From assembly GCF_030247195.1 (NCBI RefSeq), contig NC_080672.1, forward strand, positions 97,350,113-97,414,112: 64,000 nucleotides of DNA, read 5' to 3'. The notes below the pieces were generated by a model. The model saw only the letters and a list, made by a program, of their open reading frames with translations, was not told the origin of the DNA and searched no databases. The stretch comes from Topomyia yanbarensis. Lineage: Eukaryota > Arthropoda > Insecta > Diptera > Culicidae. Positions 1 to 11,220 of this stretch are shown piece after piece. Each line of letters starts with the position of its first letter. Within the stretch, counting starts at the first letter, position 1. Both the position numbers and the translations under genes were made by a program.

Positions 1-549
1 GACGCTTCTCGACAGCTGGAACCAGAAAACTTGTGTACGTCATCAAGTTCGAAGTGGCGAAACGTTTTTTTTTACAAATCCGTGTTGTAGTCGATAATGT
101 TGGAAGAAGCAGGGTACATCGCGTTGTAGATAAATTTATCCAGAACTTTAGCTAGATAGTTCAGCAGCGAGATTCCTCTGTAGTTTTCGATATTATGGAT
201 GTTTCCAGTTTTATGGATGGGAACTATAGCAGCTTCTTTCCATACACTTGGGAAAACATTTTCCAAGATAGAGAGCTGGAAAATTATGCTGACTGGTGCA
301 GAAAGAGCTCGGGCACAATGTTTTACATACGCAGGAGGCAAGCAATCCGGACCAGGCCCTTTCAACGGATCAACGCTGGACAGAGCCCTGAATACATCGG
401 CATCGTTTACGTTTGGACGAGGTAGGTTGATAGTATACGTTGGTAACGTTTCAAGGTACTGTTGCGATGGATAGACAGGAGGGCTAATAAATATATCTTG
501 GAAGTGCTCTGCAAATAGGTCCGCCGTGTTAAGGAGATACTTGGATGAA
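1..549 (-). pseudogene. CR1/Jockey-like LINE reverse transcriptase fragment
   Basis: This is the N-terminal half of a non-LTR reverse transcriptase, read leftwards from about 549 to the window edge. The thumb/linker region comes first, followed by the motif KGPGPD near 365, then KEAAIVPIHKTG and NYRGISLLN, which are typical of RT motifs 1-2a. A frameshift near 72 in a poly-T run moves the reading into another frame, where FATSNLMTY continues the expected helix. The YADD region would lie outside the window. Its endonuclease and ORF1 probably sit to the right at 1.6-3.2 kb, separated by an inserted ORF1-only LINE copy. No intact start or full domain remains, so it is a dead copy. The assignment to a CR1-like clade is inferred from the neighbouring PHD-type ORF1. 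Confidence 0.8.
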
Positions 550-555
550 TTCCTT

Positions 556-1476
556 CCCAGGACTTGTCAACGGCGTTCGTGTAGTGAGAATGCGGCCGAC
601 AAAACCTATTCCCTCATTTTCCCTAGTCGATACCGTACGACATGACTAAATTTGTAGACATTTGTTAAAAAGCGAAAATATTGGATAGCTAATTGAAGAA
701 ATGTGTTGTTTTGGACATGTCGGTGAGTAACAAAAACTTTACATCATGGTGCACCAACAAATTAAACGAACTCGACTATCAGAAAATTGTGTCGAATGAA
801 ATTGATTCTGTTTATTGTGGATCGACCCTAACGCGACGTTTTAGATGTCGGCATAGAAATCATGGCGGCGTAGCAGATACCTATTCCCTCCTACTTAAAA
901 ATCTCAGGCAAATGCCCTCAAGGTATTGCACATTCTCAACGACCACTAGTCACGTACCCAGGGCAGATTCCTACGTGCCAATATTTCGATCAGCCGCTAC
1001 ACCACGGCAAACCTTGCGCAGAGGCTGCTAAGGAAATGCCCCCTGCTACGACCAAAGCCGGTATACAGTCGTCGTATGCTACACCACAATCGGTTGGTAA
1101 ACTAACGAATGCGGACCGGGCATTAACAAACACCAGCTCAACAACGATCGGGCCCAGTACCACTAAACCAACTGCCATTACCAACATCGAAGTAACAACG
1201 ATTACACCAAATGTCTCCAAACCAACAACCAACACCACCAATAAAGAATCAAACACCAATGAAGTACGAGAAACAAACTAGAACATCCGACCGTGAGCAT
1301 CATGAATGCAGTTCCGATGACGACATGGACGTGAACGAAAACGCGAGAGATGACAGATCGAATGACCCTCAAGGTGCGGCAGACAACACACCTCATTTTC
1401 CACCACCAAGGAAGAGGATCTCAACATGCAGCAGCCGGCTGCGTCAATGTCAGACCCTATGGATAGTTGAAAGTTA
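556..1476 (+). pseudogene. LINE ORF1 (gag-like, degenerate CCHC knuckle)
   Basis: The reading starts with GLVNGVRVVRMRPTKPIPS, is interrupted by the insertion at 616-879, resumes with SYLKISGKCPQG after a one-base shift, and reaches a zinc-knuckle-like stretch near 982-1024. In that stretch the second cysteine is replaced (CQYF...H...C instead of CxxC). A threonine/proline-rich tail, an acidic patch (SSDDDMDVNENARDD) and a basic PPRKR end follow. The homologous antisense copy at 5190-6464 has FFTGIPNAVRIVRMR at the same place, which supports homology. The product would be a nucleic-acid-binding ORF1 protein coating retrotransposon RNA. Frameshifts and the lost cysteine show it is inactive. 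Confidence 0.7.
616..879. mobile_element. 264-bp insertion flanked by 11-bp direct repeat
   Basis: The 11-mer CCTATTCCCTC occurs at 605-615 and 880-890. Removing one repeat plus the intervening DNA rejoins the LINE ORF1 so that it reads KPIPSY, as in the related copy near 5.7 kb. That is what a target-site duplication predicts. The inserted sequence was not identified. The 11-bp length suits a retroelement-type insertion. Confidence 0.55.
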
Positions 1477-1567
1477 ATTTTAATTTTCACACATTGTAAA
1501 AATCTTAAAAAACCCACGGCTCAGTTAGGCTAACGCATTGAGCCGTGTCAAATAAACAAGAAAAAAA

Positions 1568-2420
1568 CACTTGCTCGGAGCTTGATGACTCGGGCTGTTA
1601 TACCATGGCGAACGCCGGTAAGCACACCACCTCCTGATGTCTTGTGGCTGCTGAGGGCGTTGCGGTCACAGCAGTAGACGTCTCGGTCAAGGCGATAACG
1701 GCACAACAGTAGCAGGGTTACCATATTCACAGATTTTTCTGTAATGTCACAGATTTTTTTCACAATTTTTGATCACAGATTCTTTTTCACAGATGACAGA
1801 TTTTTGGCATTTTGTTGAAAATTTCCCAGATTTTTGGAAATATTGTTATTTATTACAGATTTTTTGGAAATTTATCACACATTTTCACAGATTTTTTTCC
1901 TGTTTTAGTCATCACAGATGGTAAAAAGATTTTTTGGTCGAAACACAGATTTCAATGTGGCATCCCAGAACAGCAGTCCGTGGTCGCGAGCAAATAACTG
2001 TCCGTTGATGAATTTAAGCCACCAACATTCTGGTAGTAAACTTGGATGTTGCTGGATGATGCATCAGGATTAGCAGAAAGCGAAGCCAAGTTGCCGTTTT
2101 GAGCATGTTGGAAGATCCTTTCGTCAATCCCATGAACAATATCGGAACGGCCCACGGTCGCTTTGTCGACTGTGGTGAGGGCTTCAAGGCATCGCGAATC
2201 AACTGCGTCGCGCTTCAGAATACGACAATCATCGTCGGCTAAAAAAATGATTGACATCTGACCACAATATGATCGCTGGCTGCAATTACTCGACTGTAAC
2301 GGAGTGATGCGGAGAGCAGGAACGGAATGGTTGTAGCTTGCGGCGAGGGTTAAATCAAATACAAATATGTATAATCTGTATTTGGTTAAACGATGAGCTA
2401 GAACCGTGAATCGGTTCAAC
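1568..2420 (-). pseudogene. CR1-like LINE ORF2 N-terminus / endonuclease fragment
   Basis: Minus-strand coding remnant of an apurinic-like endonuclease. It contains IQVYYQNVGGLNS, the usual start of the domain (QNVRGL type), then LLATTDCC. After removing the hAT-like insertion at 1713-1968 it continues with CAVIALTET, the conserved ALTET endonuclease motif. Upstream residues up to about 2300 look like the linker before the domain. It lies between the ORF1 remnant to its right and the RT to its left, in the order expected for one minus-strand element. The endonuclease C-terminus is missing. Confidence 0.72.
1713..1968. mobile_element. Small hAT-like non-autonomous element with CACAGATTTTT words
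   Basis: A 256-bp insertion with imperfect terminal inverted repeats: the left end is CAGGGTTACCATAT and the right end, reversed, is CTGGGATGCCACAT. Flanks are AACAGTAG (1705-1712) and AACAGCAG (1969-1976), an 8-bp target duplication with one mismatch, the size made by hAT transposases. The interior is largely CACAGATTTTT-type words. It splits the endonuclease remnant between the DCC and ALTET segments. Confidence 0.75.
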
Positions 2421-2539
2421 CGTTGTATCGTTACAATTTGTATAATGTTTGCCGAGAAAGGCGGCTTAGAAGATCCCTTCTCCACCCACACATACAGGAC
2501 CGAGACGACTGCTGAACGCTTTCGGAAAGGGCTCGACTG

Positions 2540-3215
2540 TAACGGGGGGGATCGAGGGCTTCAATAGTACAACTGCGTTACGTCCCAGTATGCGATGCTT
2601 CTTCTGGAGGTAGAGGAAAATCAGTCGGTGTGCACCAAATGTTCTGGGTCCGGTTATCCTCAAATTCTCTGAACCGTATGCCTTCCGGCCATGTTTTAGA
2701 ATTAAAAACTGCATCACGGTACTTTGGGTGAACTTTGAAGGAGTTCAAATTACTGTCGTCTATGCCTTTTTTAAGAAGCGGAATAACCTTTATCTCCTCC
2801 TTGCAATTTAATACTTCTTTGGACAATTTTCGACAATCTCCTTCCTAACGCTGGGATGAAAGCGGGAAAGATACAACCAGAGCAACGGCATGGGAGGTGG
2901 AACCTTAACAATATTGCTATTATCGCCTAGCTTTCGACCGCCAACAAGAATATATTGCTCGGATCAGGGCCATCCTCGCAACAACGTTTCTGGTCTGGAG
3001 GTCGAGAGGAACCGAAATATGGCCGGACTGGAGTAGTTGTTGAAACCATTCATTGCACGTCCAAAATAAATTTGGGTTTTCCGCAGTTTTTTTCAAGAAC
3101 GATATGTTAAATTGTTTTCCACATTGCATATGCTCCACATTTTTGCAAAAGCCGATGCATTCGATACAGTCGTCGTTCTATTTAACGGTTTTCGCGCAGT
3201 GATCGCATGCACTTA
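2540..3215 (-). pseudogene. CR1-like LINE ORF1 (PHD-type finger + SFKV/FREF domain)
   Basis: Minus-strand remnant. Near 3205-3050 a Cys/His-rich stretch reads CDHCAKTVK, a stop, then CIECIGFC, HMQC and FWTC, matching the PHD-like finger of CR1-type ORF1 proteins. Near 2826-2580 the segment contains VIPLLKKGIDDSNLNSFKV and WPEGIRFREFE, the conserved C-terminal domain of the same protein class. A plus-strand copy of this ORF1 class is at 19289-20131. The role would be RNA binding for retrotransposition. Stops and frameshifts show decay. Confidence 0.72.
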
Positions 3216-3541
3216 CCGTAATGCGTGCCGATCTGAGAATGCAGACAATGAAATATAGGTGGTACTGCGTTCGGTGGAAAATGTTGGTGATTGGTCAATT
3301 GCGTTCTACGCTAGAGTTTTCACAACACAAAAGCAAACAGGAGACACTTTGAAACTGCGCAATAACAACGGTAAAAACGAAATTCCCCGTCGATTGATCC
3401 GATAAACAACGATAAAACTTCACAAATCTCGCCTTTTTTTGAAAAGAATTTCATATTCAGGATCTCTATTCGAAGTATTATCACCTGTAAAAACACAAAT
3501 GCCATAAAAAAATAATTGAAAAACATATGGCTATGTTGTGT

Positions 3542-4298
3542 AAAGGGCCAATATTAGTTTGATGTGCGATAATACATTGGCCGTTTACTTGAGGCCAATA
3601 AACATATTTGTTTTGTTTTTCGGCCCTTTACTTTTTTTTTGAAAATGACTTAAACACAATCAAACATCATTTCTTATAATCGAGTGTTTTATTATAAAAC
3701 CAAAAGTAAACGGCCAAAAAGCCACACAATTGAAGTAAAAGGCCAATAAACTTTTTGATCGAAATCTGTCGAGTTCAATATCCAGTAAGCAATGTATGCT
3801 TGTCAAATAAATAAAAAAAAACCGTACAAGGTGTAAATTGCTTCAATATCTTGATTGATAATCAAATTGGGACAAATCAGTAGAACTAGAACTTTTCTTG
3901 ATCCTGTTTGTCTAATTTAATAATACTTTAATCAAATGCGCGTGAAATTATGCTATGAACATTTTAAATGTGTGCAGAACACTTTCTAAACCATAAAAAC
4001 ATACATAATAGCCAACAGCCAAAAACCATTTAAAGTTTGGCAAAGGGCCAAAAGTAAACGGTCAATATGCTATACAGTGAAAGTAAAGGGCCAATAATCT
4101 TTTTTGAGCAAAAATCTCCTCAAATCAAGTAAAATGTCCAGAAATTTTTGCATGTTATCAAAGTTTAGATCAAACTACAACGAATGTGTGCATTATTTGG
4201 ACAAAATTCGCCTTCGTTTTCAAATAGCAGATTGAAATATATTAGCAAAATTTCAAACCCATTTTACTCGATTCAGTCATTTTGTTTATTGGCCCTTT
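3542..4298. mobile_element. TIR element with multiple GGCCAA words
   Basis: The ends are AAAGGGCCAATA at the left and the reverse complement of AAAAGGGCCAATA at the right. Inside are about ten copies of a word of the form GTAAA(C/G)GGCCAA(T/A)A in both orientations, for example near 3578, 3591, 3622, 3706, 3737, 4043, 4058, 4079 and 4288. There is no coding region. Boundaries are inferred from the outermost words, and I found no clear target duplication. Confidence 0.5.
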
Positions 4299-4534
4299 TC
4301 AAAAAAAGGCGTGAAATCTCGTCGAAAATTAAAAAATTCTGAAGCGATTGATGTAAACAACTAATCGGTAAGAATACACTGAACCAAAAAACATATAAAC
4401 ACAAAATTGTTAGGACTAAAGACGCTGAATTCCTGAATAAAGACTCGCCATTTTATCCCAACTAAATAAAATGGTTTGGCAACATTTTTTTCTGCAAACT
4501 AGCACCACTGTCACAGCATTAACTTCAGTTGACT
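4299..4534. other. AT-rich spacer, no feature recognised
   Basis: Short AT-rich interval between the GGCCAA-word element and the THAP-like remnant. No coding potential or repeat structure seen. Confidence 0.4.
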
Positions 4535-4624
4535 CGTATTTTCAGCATGGAGTGCTGTGAAGTTTTGTACCAATAAAACTACCGCCGCTTTTAAAAATAT
4601 TGTTTTTTCGCTTCCCGGTAAACT

Positions 4625-6675
4625 TAGGGTGACCATATCAAGCGAGTAAAAAACCAGGACAGTGCAAAGGGAACTACCTACATCCATCACCTCTTAATCG
4701 ATTGTGCCTGCTCCCTAGATTTTCGACAGGTAAAAAGTTCCAGGTTCTGGCAGGCAGAGCTACTGCAGTAATACATTTCTGGGCTCGGGCAGGCATAGCT
4801 CAGCCAAAAAGTCTCATGAGAATTCGATCACCGAGCTCTTTTCTTCAGATTTGTACACACACAGTTTTTGCTTCATAGCCATCAGGGAAGGCCACATAAT
4901 GTTGTTGGGGAAATCGGCAATTATGAATTTAGCGGATGAAACGAAATCATCTGTGCATGACAGGCGAGGAGTTATCAACACTAAACACACGTCATTGAAG
5001 TAAGCTAGAAACGTAAACGGTCCCAAGTAACTCCCTACGCTATTCCTGATTTAAAAATAAGTACCTGACAATCTCTAATGACAACCATTATATCTCGATT
5101 TGAAATTAAGGATCGAAACATCTGCAAAAACTACCGTTGATTACAAATTTCTCAGTTTCTCTTTTAATTTTTTACAATAAGTAAAAATAATAAAATAAAA
5201 TGCTAAGAATGTCGGTCTTTCAGATCTTGTTGACGCAGTTTGCTGCTGCGTGTTGAGATCCTTTTCCTTGGCGGTGAAGCCGCTTGAGGGTCATTCAGTC
5301 TGCCTTCTCTCGCGTTATCGTTCCCGTCCATGTCATCATCGGTACTGCTTTCTTGCTGTTCACGATCAGATGTTCTTATTTGTTTCTTGTTCTTGCAGCT
5401 CGCTGTTGTAAGTCCGTCTTCATCGGTATTTTCTTCTTTATTGGCGATGTTAGTTGTTGGTTTGGGAGCGGTTGTCGTGGTCGTTGTACCTGCATTATTG
5501 GTTAATTGGATCGTTGTTTTTGGTTTATCTGAAGGTGTCGCTGGCTCCTTGTTAGAGTTGGCTGTAGTAGATGAGTTTTGACTAGTTGCTTCGGCGCATG
5601 TTTTTCCGTAGTGGGCTGTATGGTTACAGAATTAGCATATTGGGGTCTGCCTGGGATATGTGATTAGCGTTGTTTGCTTATAGGTTACGCCGTCCCTCGG
5701 CGATTTGCATTCGATAGTCATGTAAGAAGGTATTGGTTTAGTCACTCGCATCCTCACAATACGAACGGCGTTTGGAATGCCGGTGAAAAAAATTCTCCAG
5801 GTGTCATTCGTAATAGATTCTACTTCTCCATATTGCGACATGATTTGTTTGATGTCTTTCTTAGTGCGCGGGGACAAATGATGGATACGCACGTCCACCA
5901 TGCCGTTTTCCATATGCACGGGGATCTTTATTCTGGTGTTATTAAATTTGACCTCGTGTTGCATGTTGCTCTTTGCAATTAAGTTTTCGGCCTGTGCTAA
6001 GCTTCTAAACGTGATCGAAACACAGTTTTAAACGTGATGTAGTTGAATGTACGTAACTTCAGCGAGATTAAGCTCCATTTTCACTTTTACTAATTGCTCC
6101 ACTTCCTGAACTGTGGGTCTAACACGAGTTTTATTAAAGTTGATCGAAATCGTGTTATCCCGTAGCACGGGCACTTTTGTTTCATTTGGCAAACTCATTT
6201 CACTCCGCAACAATACAATATTGTTTGTGCACTGATACGATATGGACTGATTGTGCGATAGGCACCAATCAGCTTGTAGGTAGATTTGACTGTTTCACTT
6301 GTGTGGGATGTGAAGACAAACTGTTTCATCGCCATTGATAGCGACCAGTTTGGTCCACAACTGGAATCATTTCGATTTGTTCGACTGTCAAGTTTCCTTG
6401 TAAACGGACTACAGGTCATTAATATGCTATGTACATACGAACGGCTTGATCTTTTCCTTTTCAATTTTCACGTAAGAGAAGAAAGTTGTGAGATTAAAAA
6501 AGACTGCGATCTGAACCTGAGGAAATAAAGCGAAGACTCAATAAAGAAAAATATTTTAGGCTTACAGGGCAAAAACCAGGACAAATCAAGCGTTTTCCTC
6601 GACTTCCCAGGACACCAGGACAGTCATTGAAAAACCAGGACATGTCCTGGGAAACCAGGACGTATGGTCACCCTA
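4625..6675. mobile_element. 2.05-kb hAT-type element carrying an antisense LINE ORF1
   Basis: The left end is TAGGGTGACCATAT and the right end is its near-perfect inverted match (GTATGGTCACCCTA). Both ends are flanked by GGTAAACT (4617-4624 and 6676-6683), an exact 8-bp target duplication as made by hAT transposases. The right subterminal region holds several CCAGGAC/GTCCTGG words at about 6570-6660, with one related word at the left end near 4652. No transposase is present. The cargo at 5190-6464 is a LINE ORF1 in antisense, acquired by insertion or capture. Confidence 0.85.
5190..6464 (-). pseudogene. LINE ORF1 (gag-like) inside hAT element
   Basis: Minus-strand ORF1 in three adjoining pieces: 6464-6195 (KQFVFTSHTSETVKSTYKL), 6213-6028 (MSLPNETKVPVLRD) and 5964-5632 (VDVRIHHLSPRTKKDIK). 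A zinc knuckle CxFCNHTAHYGKTC follows near 5640-5590, with a stop codon inside the first CxxC. Then come a Thr-rich tail and an acidic/basic end (DDDMDGNDNARE, PPRKR). It is the same family as the plus-strand copy at 556-1476. It would bind retrotransposon RNA if intact. No ORF2 follows; a short UTR-like segment continues to about 5150. Confidence 0.75.
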
Positions 6676-6918
6676 GGTAAACTACGACTTTCGTGCGGAA
6701 TGGGTCCGTTTCCGTAGTTTACCAGAAAATTACAACATTACGGCTAGCTGCAATGGTTGAAGCAACTTTTAGTAGGCACCGTAATGATAAAAGTTATGTT
6801 TTACCTTGCCTTAGAGATTCGATTCAGAAATTTATTCAAAATATTTTAACTCACGCTCGTAATACTTGTATGTAGCAATGTAGGGGGTCCTATACTGCCT
6901 TAAAGTACAATATCATTG

Positions 6919-8130
6919 TATATGGAAGGTTCTAAAATGGGTGAACTGACTGGATCGGGAGTCTACGGACCAAGAATTAAAGATATCAATGGGAAATGGG
7001 CCTACAGTTTTCCAGGCAGAGGTATATGCAATATACACCTGCTCGGAGGTCTGTAGAAAACGAAACTACAGACATGCAAAAATTCCAATCTTGTCGGACA
7101 GCCAAGCAGCACTATTGGCATTAGGGTCGTCGAAATGTGAGTCCAAACTGGATTGGGAGTGCATCACATCTTTGCAACAACTCGGAATAAAGTAATGATA
7201 TTCTGGGTACCTGGCCACCAAGGAATCGATGGTAACGAAGTGGCCGACGAATGAGCCAGGCGTGGTTCATCAAACACGTTTGTTGGACCAGAACCATTTC
7301 TAGGTACATCTGGGTACCTGGCCACCAAGGAATCGATGGTAACGAAGTGGCCGACGAATGAGCAAGCCGTGGTTCATCAAACACGTTTGTTGGACCAGAA
7401 CCATTTCTAGGTACATCTAGCTGTGCCATTAAACTAGAACTTTCGGCTTGGGCAAGAGACCAACTACTAAACGACTGGCGTAACGTAGAAGGCTCTCTAC
7501 AAGCTAAGAAATTCATACATCCAGATACAACGAGAGCCAAAAAACTAATGGATTAAAACGTGAAGACTTACGTATAATCACAGGTTTATTTACGGGACAT
7601 TGTCCTGCTAAGTATAATCTGGAAAAAATGGCAAAAGTCAAGATGACATTTGTCGATTTTGTAACTACGAGCCCGAGAGCTCCGAACATATTATCTGCCA
7701 GTGTGCAGTACTATTTCTTCGAAGGGAGCGATACTTCGGAAGGCATCTTATGACGCCTCACGAGATATAGCATACCTGTCCCAAACGGATCATCAGCTAC
7801 ATTAATGATGTACTACCCGGTTGGGACGACACATGTGGACAAACAAATAACTCGCTTCCTACTACATTGGATTCGGGCAATTTGTAACATGTAGAGCAAA
7901 CAGGGGCAGCCACAAAAGATAACCTGAATAGTGGTCGCAGTGGCAAAGTTTCCCCTAACAAAAAAAATCGCAATACTTTCCAAAATTCATTCATCAGATT
8001 GCAACATTTGACAAGTCTTCTGCTCGATTGGAATGACATTGACAGGTCTCGTGCTCGATTTGAATGACACTAACGTGTTGAGTCTTTAGCCAGAGGGATT
8101 CAGAGTCGTTAGTTAGGACCATCATTTTCG
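6919..8130 (+). pseudogene. I-like LINE 3' end: RNase H domain and C-terminal CCHC
   Basis: A 5'-truncated LINE beginning at the RNase H domain. The first catalytic motif appears as MEGS where TDGS is expected. FQAEVYAI supplies the Glu, LSDSQAALLAL the next Asp, and VPGHQGIDGNEVADE the last motif, followed by a stop. Downstream, in shifted frames, are a Cys/His cluster (CRFCNYEPESSEHIICQC) and a short terminal region, both usual at the end of ORF2 in I-like elements. A 107-bp tandem duplication sits at the last RNase H motif. Several frameshifts show it is dead. Confidence 0.8.
7202..7415. repeat. 107-bp tandem duplication in RNase H remnant
   Basis: Positions 7202-7308 are repeated at 7309-7415 with only a few mismatches (GAGCCAGGCGTGG versus GAGCAAGCCGTGG). 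The unit contains the VPGHQGIDGNEVADE coding segment. A 107-base unit is not a multiple of three, so it breaks the frame. Confidence 0.92.
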
Positions 8131-11100
8131 AAGAATGCAAAATAGAATAGGATTCTTTTTTTGGTTTTGTTGTTTGTAATCACATTTATTAGTATATTTC
8201 CTACTAACATTGTAACACCTGAATCAAATAATCAAAACACCTTTTGTTTAAGCTGTCGACTTGTTTATTCCATTATCCATTACAACACTAGTGCATGTAT
8301 TTTTTGTTTGTTTCTCCACGACAGCAGGTTTTTACGCTCGCCTTTGCTCACTACACCTTACGAATGCTTTTTGCTCGTTTGCTTCGCTGGTTATACCTAC
8401 TTTGTTATTCTCTTTGCTGGGACTGGTGACTGGGTACTCTGCTCAGTTTGCTATTTCTATTGATCCATTGTGTTTGCCTTGCAAATTACTCAAATTGTGT
8501 AGGTGTTGTAGCTTTGAATCCGTCCTAGTGATAATAAAATGTGGTACTTAGTAATTCATTATTCCTCGGCTAATGGTGAATTGCTCCTGCCGTCAGAGGA
8601 AACGTTCGTGGAGAACTCGACCGGAAAACTTGGATGGAAATTGAAACTTTTGTATGTCCCGGATCTGAGACCACAACTGATACAAATGAATTCTGCTTAC
8701 ACACATCGCATTATCCCTTCAGTGTACCATCCGTTGCATCGCTTTTTTATAGAATCTCTCTTTTTTTTCAATTTCTACATGCCGTGCTACGCTCGTGCTC
8801 TGGTTGGTTTACTCACTTGATTTGCTCATGCTCTTCTCTAGTATCTTAATCAAAGAATAAAACCGTTTATCTAGATTGATCATTTGATTCGCGAACTCTA
8901 CAGCGTTATCCTTTTTTTGAGTGTTGCATTTTGCAGCAACGTTTTTTCTCTGTTTTACATACTTTCTTCTTTAATTTATTCATTTTATTCGTACTGATTT
9001 TTCTTCTATTTTTCATTATTCTCAGGAAAAGCGTTTATAAACGGATTAAATAATTTAGATTTCTATATAAAAAATCAAACCGAAAAACTTCATCTCACCT
9101 AAAAATATGTTATTATTATATCTTTCTTATATCGTTTTTCTGTATCATCGATAAAGGTAGTGTCATAGCTTTTATCTTCTTTAATTTGAATACCTAGAAA
9201 CAAAGGGCATAAATAAAAATATATAAACAAAAAACTAGACGCTTCTTGAAAATTGTTCAAATAACGGAACCTTCCGTCGATGATGATTATTATCGAAACT
9301 CTTGTAAAATAATGGAACTCGCTTATGCCGCTCGAAACCGTTGTCGATGATTGGTACCAAGCGTCAACATTGCACAGGCATTTTGCGACATCATTCGGCT
9401 GCGATTGGAGGAAAAACTTCGACAAAAAAAGTGATCTAAGAGAGTTGCAAATATGAAAAAACAATCAATAAGTTACATTAAAACGTAATAACGAGCACTT
9501 CATCGTAAACCCAGGCGTACCAGAAAAAAAAAACAAACACAGTAATGGATCACTCAACTTAAAACTTCGCGCAGGACTTTCCGTCTGGTTTGCTTTCGTG
9601 TGGGGTAAGGAATACTAGTTACTATTTTTTGTTTCTCTTCGATAAATTTCTCATCTATATATTTGTCGTTTTTTACTCTTTTGAATGGCGAATAGCTTTC
9701 GTTTTTTTATTTTGTTGGTTTTCTATGTTTTTTTTTGTTAATTTTTTGTTATTACGTATAATAGCGCTACTACTGAAACTAAAACAGAGTGGAAATCGGT
9801 CACCCTGTAGCAAAAAGTGAGATAGAAACCAAATAAACTCTTGAGACACCCCTGTGTGTTTAAAGTGTACTGCTTGTTACCTCGTGGCTAAATGTTCTGT
9901 GATTGCAATCGTCGACTATTCTTATAGTTTTCTATTATTCACCCTTTTTGACCACACGACACAGGGTGATCTGAAAGGAATGACATAAAAACTCAACGAC
10001 TATCGTATCCTATAGTTTATCGTACAAAATAAGACAATTAAAATTACTGCAAATTCAACAGGGTGTGGCGCTAGAATGCTGTTCATTAAAATTGAGCGTT
10101 TTGAACGCCATCGTTTGTAGGAGAGAGAGAAAATATAACACATCGCCAGGCGATACCGTCGCAGCTTTTGTTTTATTTGTAACACAAAGATTTCACAGTT
10201 TGCTGTTTTTGAGACTTAACTGAACATCATCTCGATTCGGGAACATTTTTTTATCATTATAATATATACCTACTATATGTTTCTCTTTCATATTTTTTGT
10301 ATTTTTCAATTTTTTATTATTTGTCCTCCTATCTGTCGTTTTTGTTTGTTTTTTTTTTATCTTCACTATATTTTCTTTATCGCTATAATAGACTTGAGAA
10401 AAAGACAACATAATTTAAAATTCTTCACATTATTCATAATATAGTTTTGTTGTTGTTGTTGTTGTAGCTGTTGTAATGGTAGTAGCAGATAATAATTCAT
10501 TTAATAATAATCGATAATAATCTGTTTTCGCGATTGTTGAAGTTGTCGTTTATAAAAAAGAACCTTCGTTTTGCTTGCATTTTGTTCCGTTAACGTTTTT
10601 TTCAGGTTCCAAACTCATAAAATGCTTCACACCGTGTGTCCCAAAACAAAAACAAATTTTCCACAGAGTATCCAAACATGAACATGATCTCTACTGATGT
10701 TGCTTCAACTGCTGTGCACTGAACAATTCGGTTGTTGCCTGGTTCGCTCTATGTGTTTTACGATCATTCTTCGATTACTCATCGTTCGATCGGCTGTTTC
10801 CGTCTTATTGTGTAGTTCAAATAAAAAACTAATAAATCAACAACCAACTGCTGGAATACCACACGATTAACCGATTCCGCGAAACAAAAACTCGAAAACC
10901 ATGCTGCTGTCCGGTGTTCCATTTCAGCCCGACATCTCTCGGACTATCGCCGAATTATATCCGACCATCTCTCGTCGCTATGAGTTGCTTCCGCTTAGCG
11001 AAATATCTTCTTAATAAGGACTCTTTGCTTTTGCTTTTACTCGATCGTGTGTTGTACATGTACATGATTATTCTTCGAATCATCCATCCGGATGATGATG

Positions 11101-11220
11101 ATGAGGATGCTACACTCCGTAACGCTTCTCTCGTTTGTCAGTATCACATTTATGAAAGGATATATTCTACTATGTAGGGAAGGGGGGGGGGGGACTAAAG
11201 GTATGGTCATAGGCATACAG
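8131..11220. other. T-rich non-coding stretch, no gene recognised
   Basis: About 3 kb of AT-rich sequence with no convincing coding region, TIR pair or LINE domain. It contains a (GTT)n run near 10445-10465, ATGATG repeats near 11090, and a G-run of about 12 near 11183. Composition resembles the sequence just downstream of Pur-alpha (25-27 kb), so an untranslated region or intron is possible, but nothing in the sequence proves it. Confidence 0.4.

Larger units (their letters stand above)
550..1567 (+). mobile_element. ORF1-only LINE copy with poly-A tail
   Basis: A plus-strand retrotransposon fragment in which a gag-like ORF1 is followed directly by a short 3' UTR ending in AATAAACAAG plus an A-run at about 1559-1567. 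No endonuclease or reverse transcriptase lies between ORF1 and the tail. A second copy of the same ORF1 (minus strand, 5190-6464) is also followed by a similar UTR start with the word ATTGTAAAAA. The copy lies inside the minus-strand CR1-like element. Left boundary and target duplication are not resolved. Confidence 0.6.
4535..6873 (+). pseudogene. THAP-like DNA-binding domain remnant split by hAT insertion
   Basis: Before the inserted element the plus strand reads SAVKFCTNKT and, after one frame slip in a T-run, FFRFPVN. Joining across the insertion using one copy of GGTAAACT continues with YDFRAEWVRFRSLPENYNI and a Cys near 6751. The spacing CxxxxC...FxFP...R..W...C resembles a THAP zinc finger. 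One expected metal-binding cysteine is a tryptophan and stops are present, so it is a pseudogene. THAP domains occur in host transcription factors and in P-type transposases; which one this was cannot be told. Downstream, 6750-6873 is open but unrecognised. Confidence 0.4.

Noticed and set aside
8161..8849. Overlapping Cys/Phe-rich open frames
   Set aside because: T-rich non-coding DNA read in several frames.
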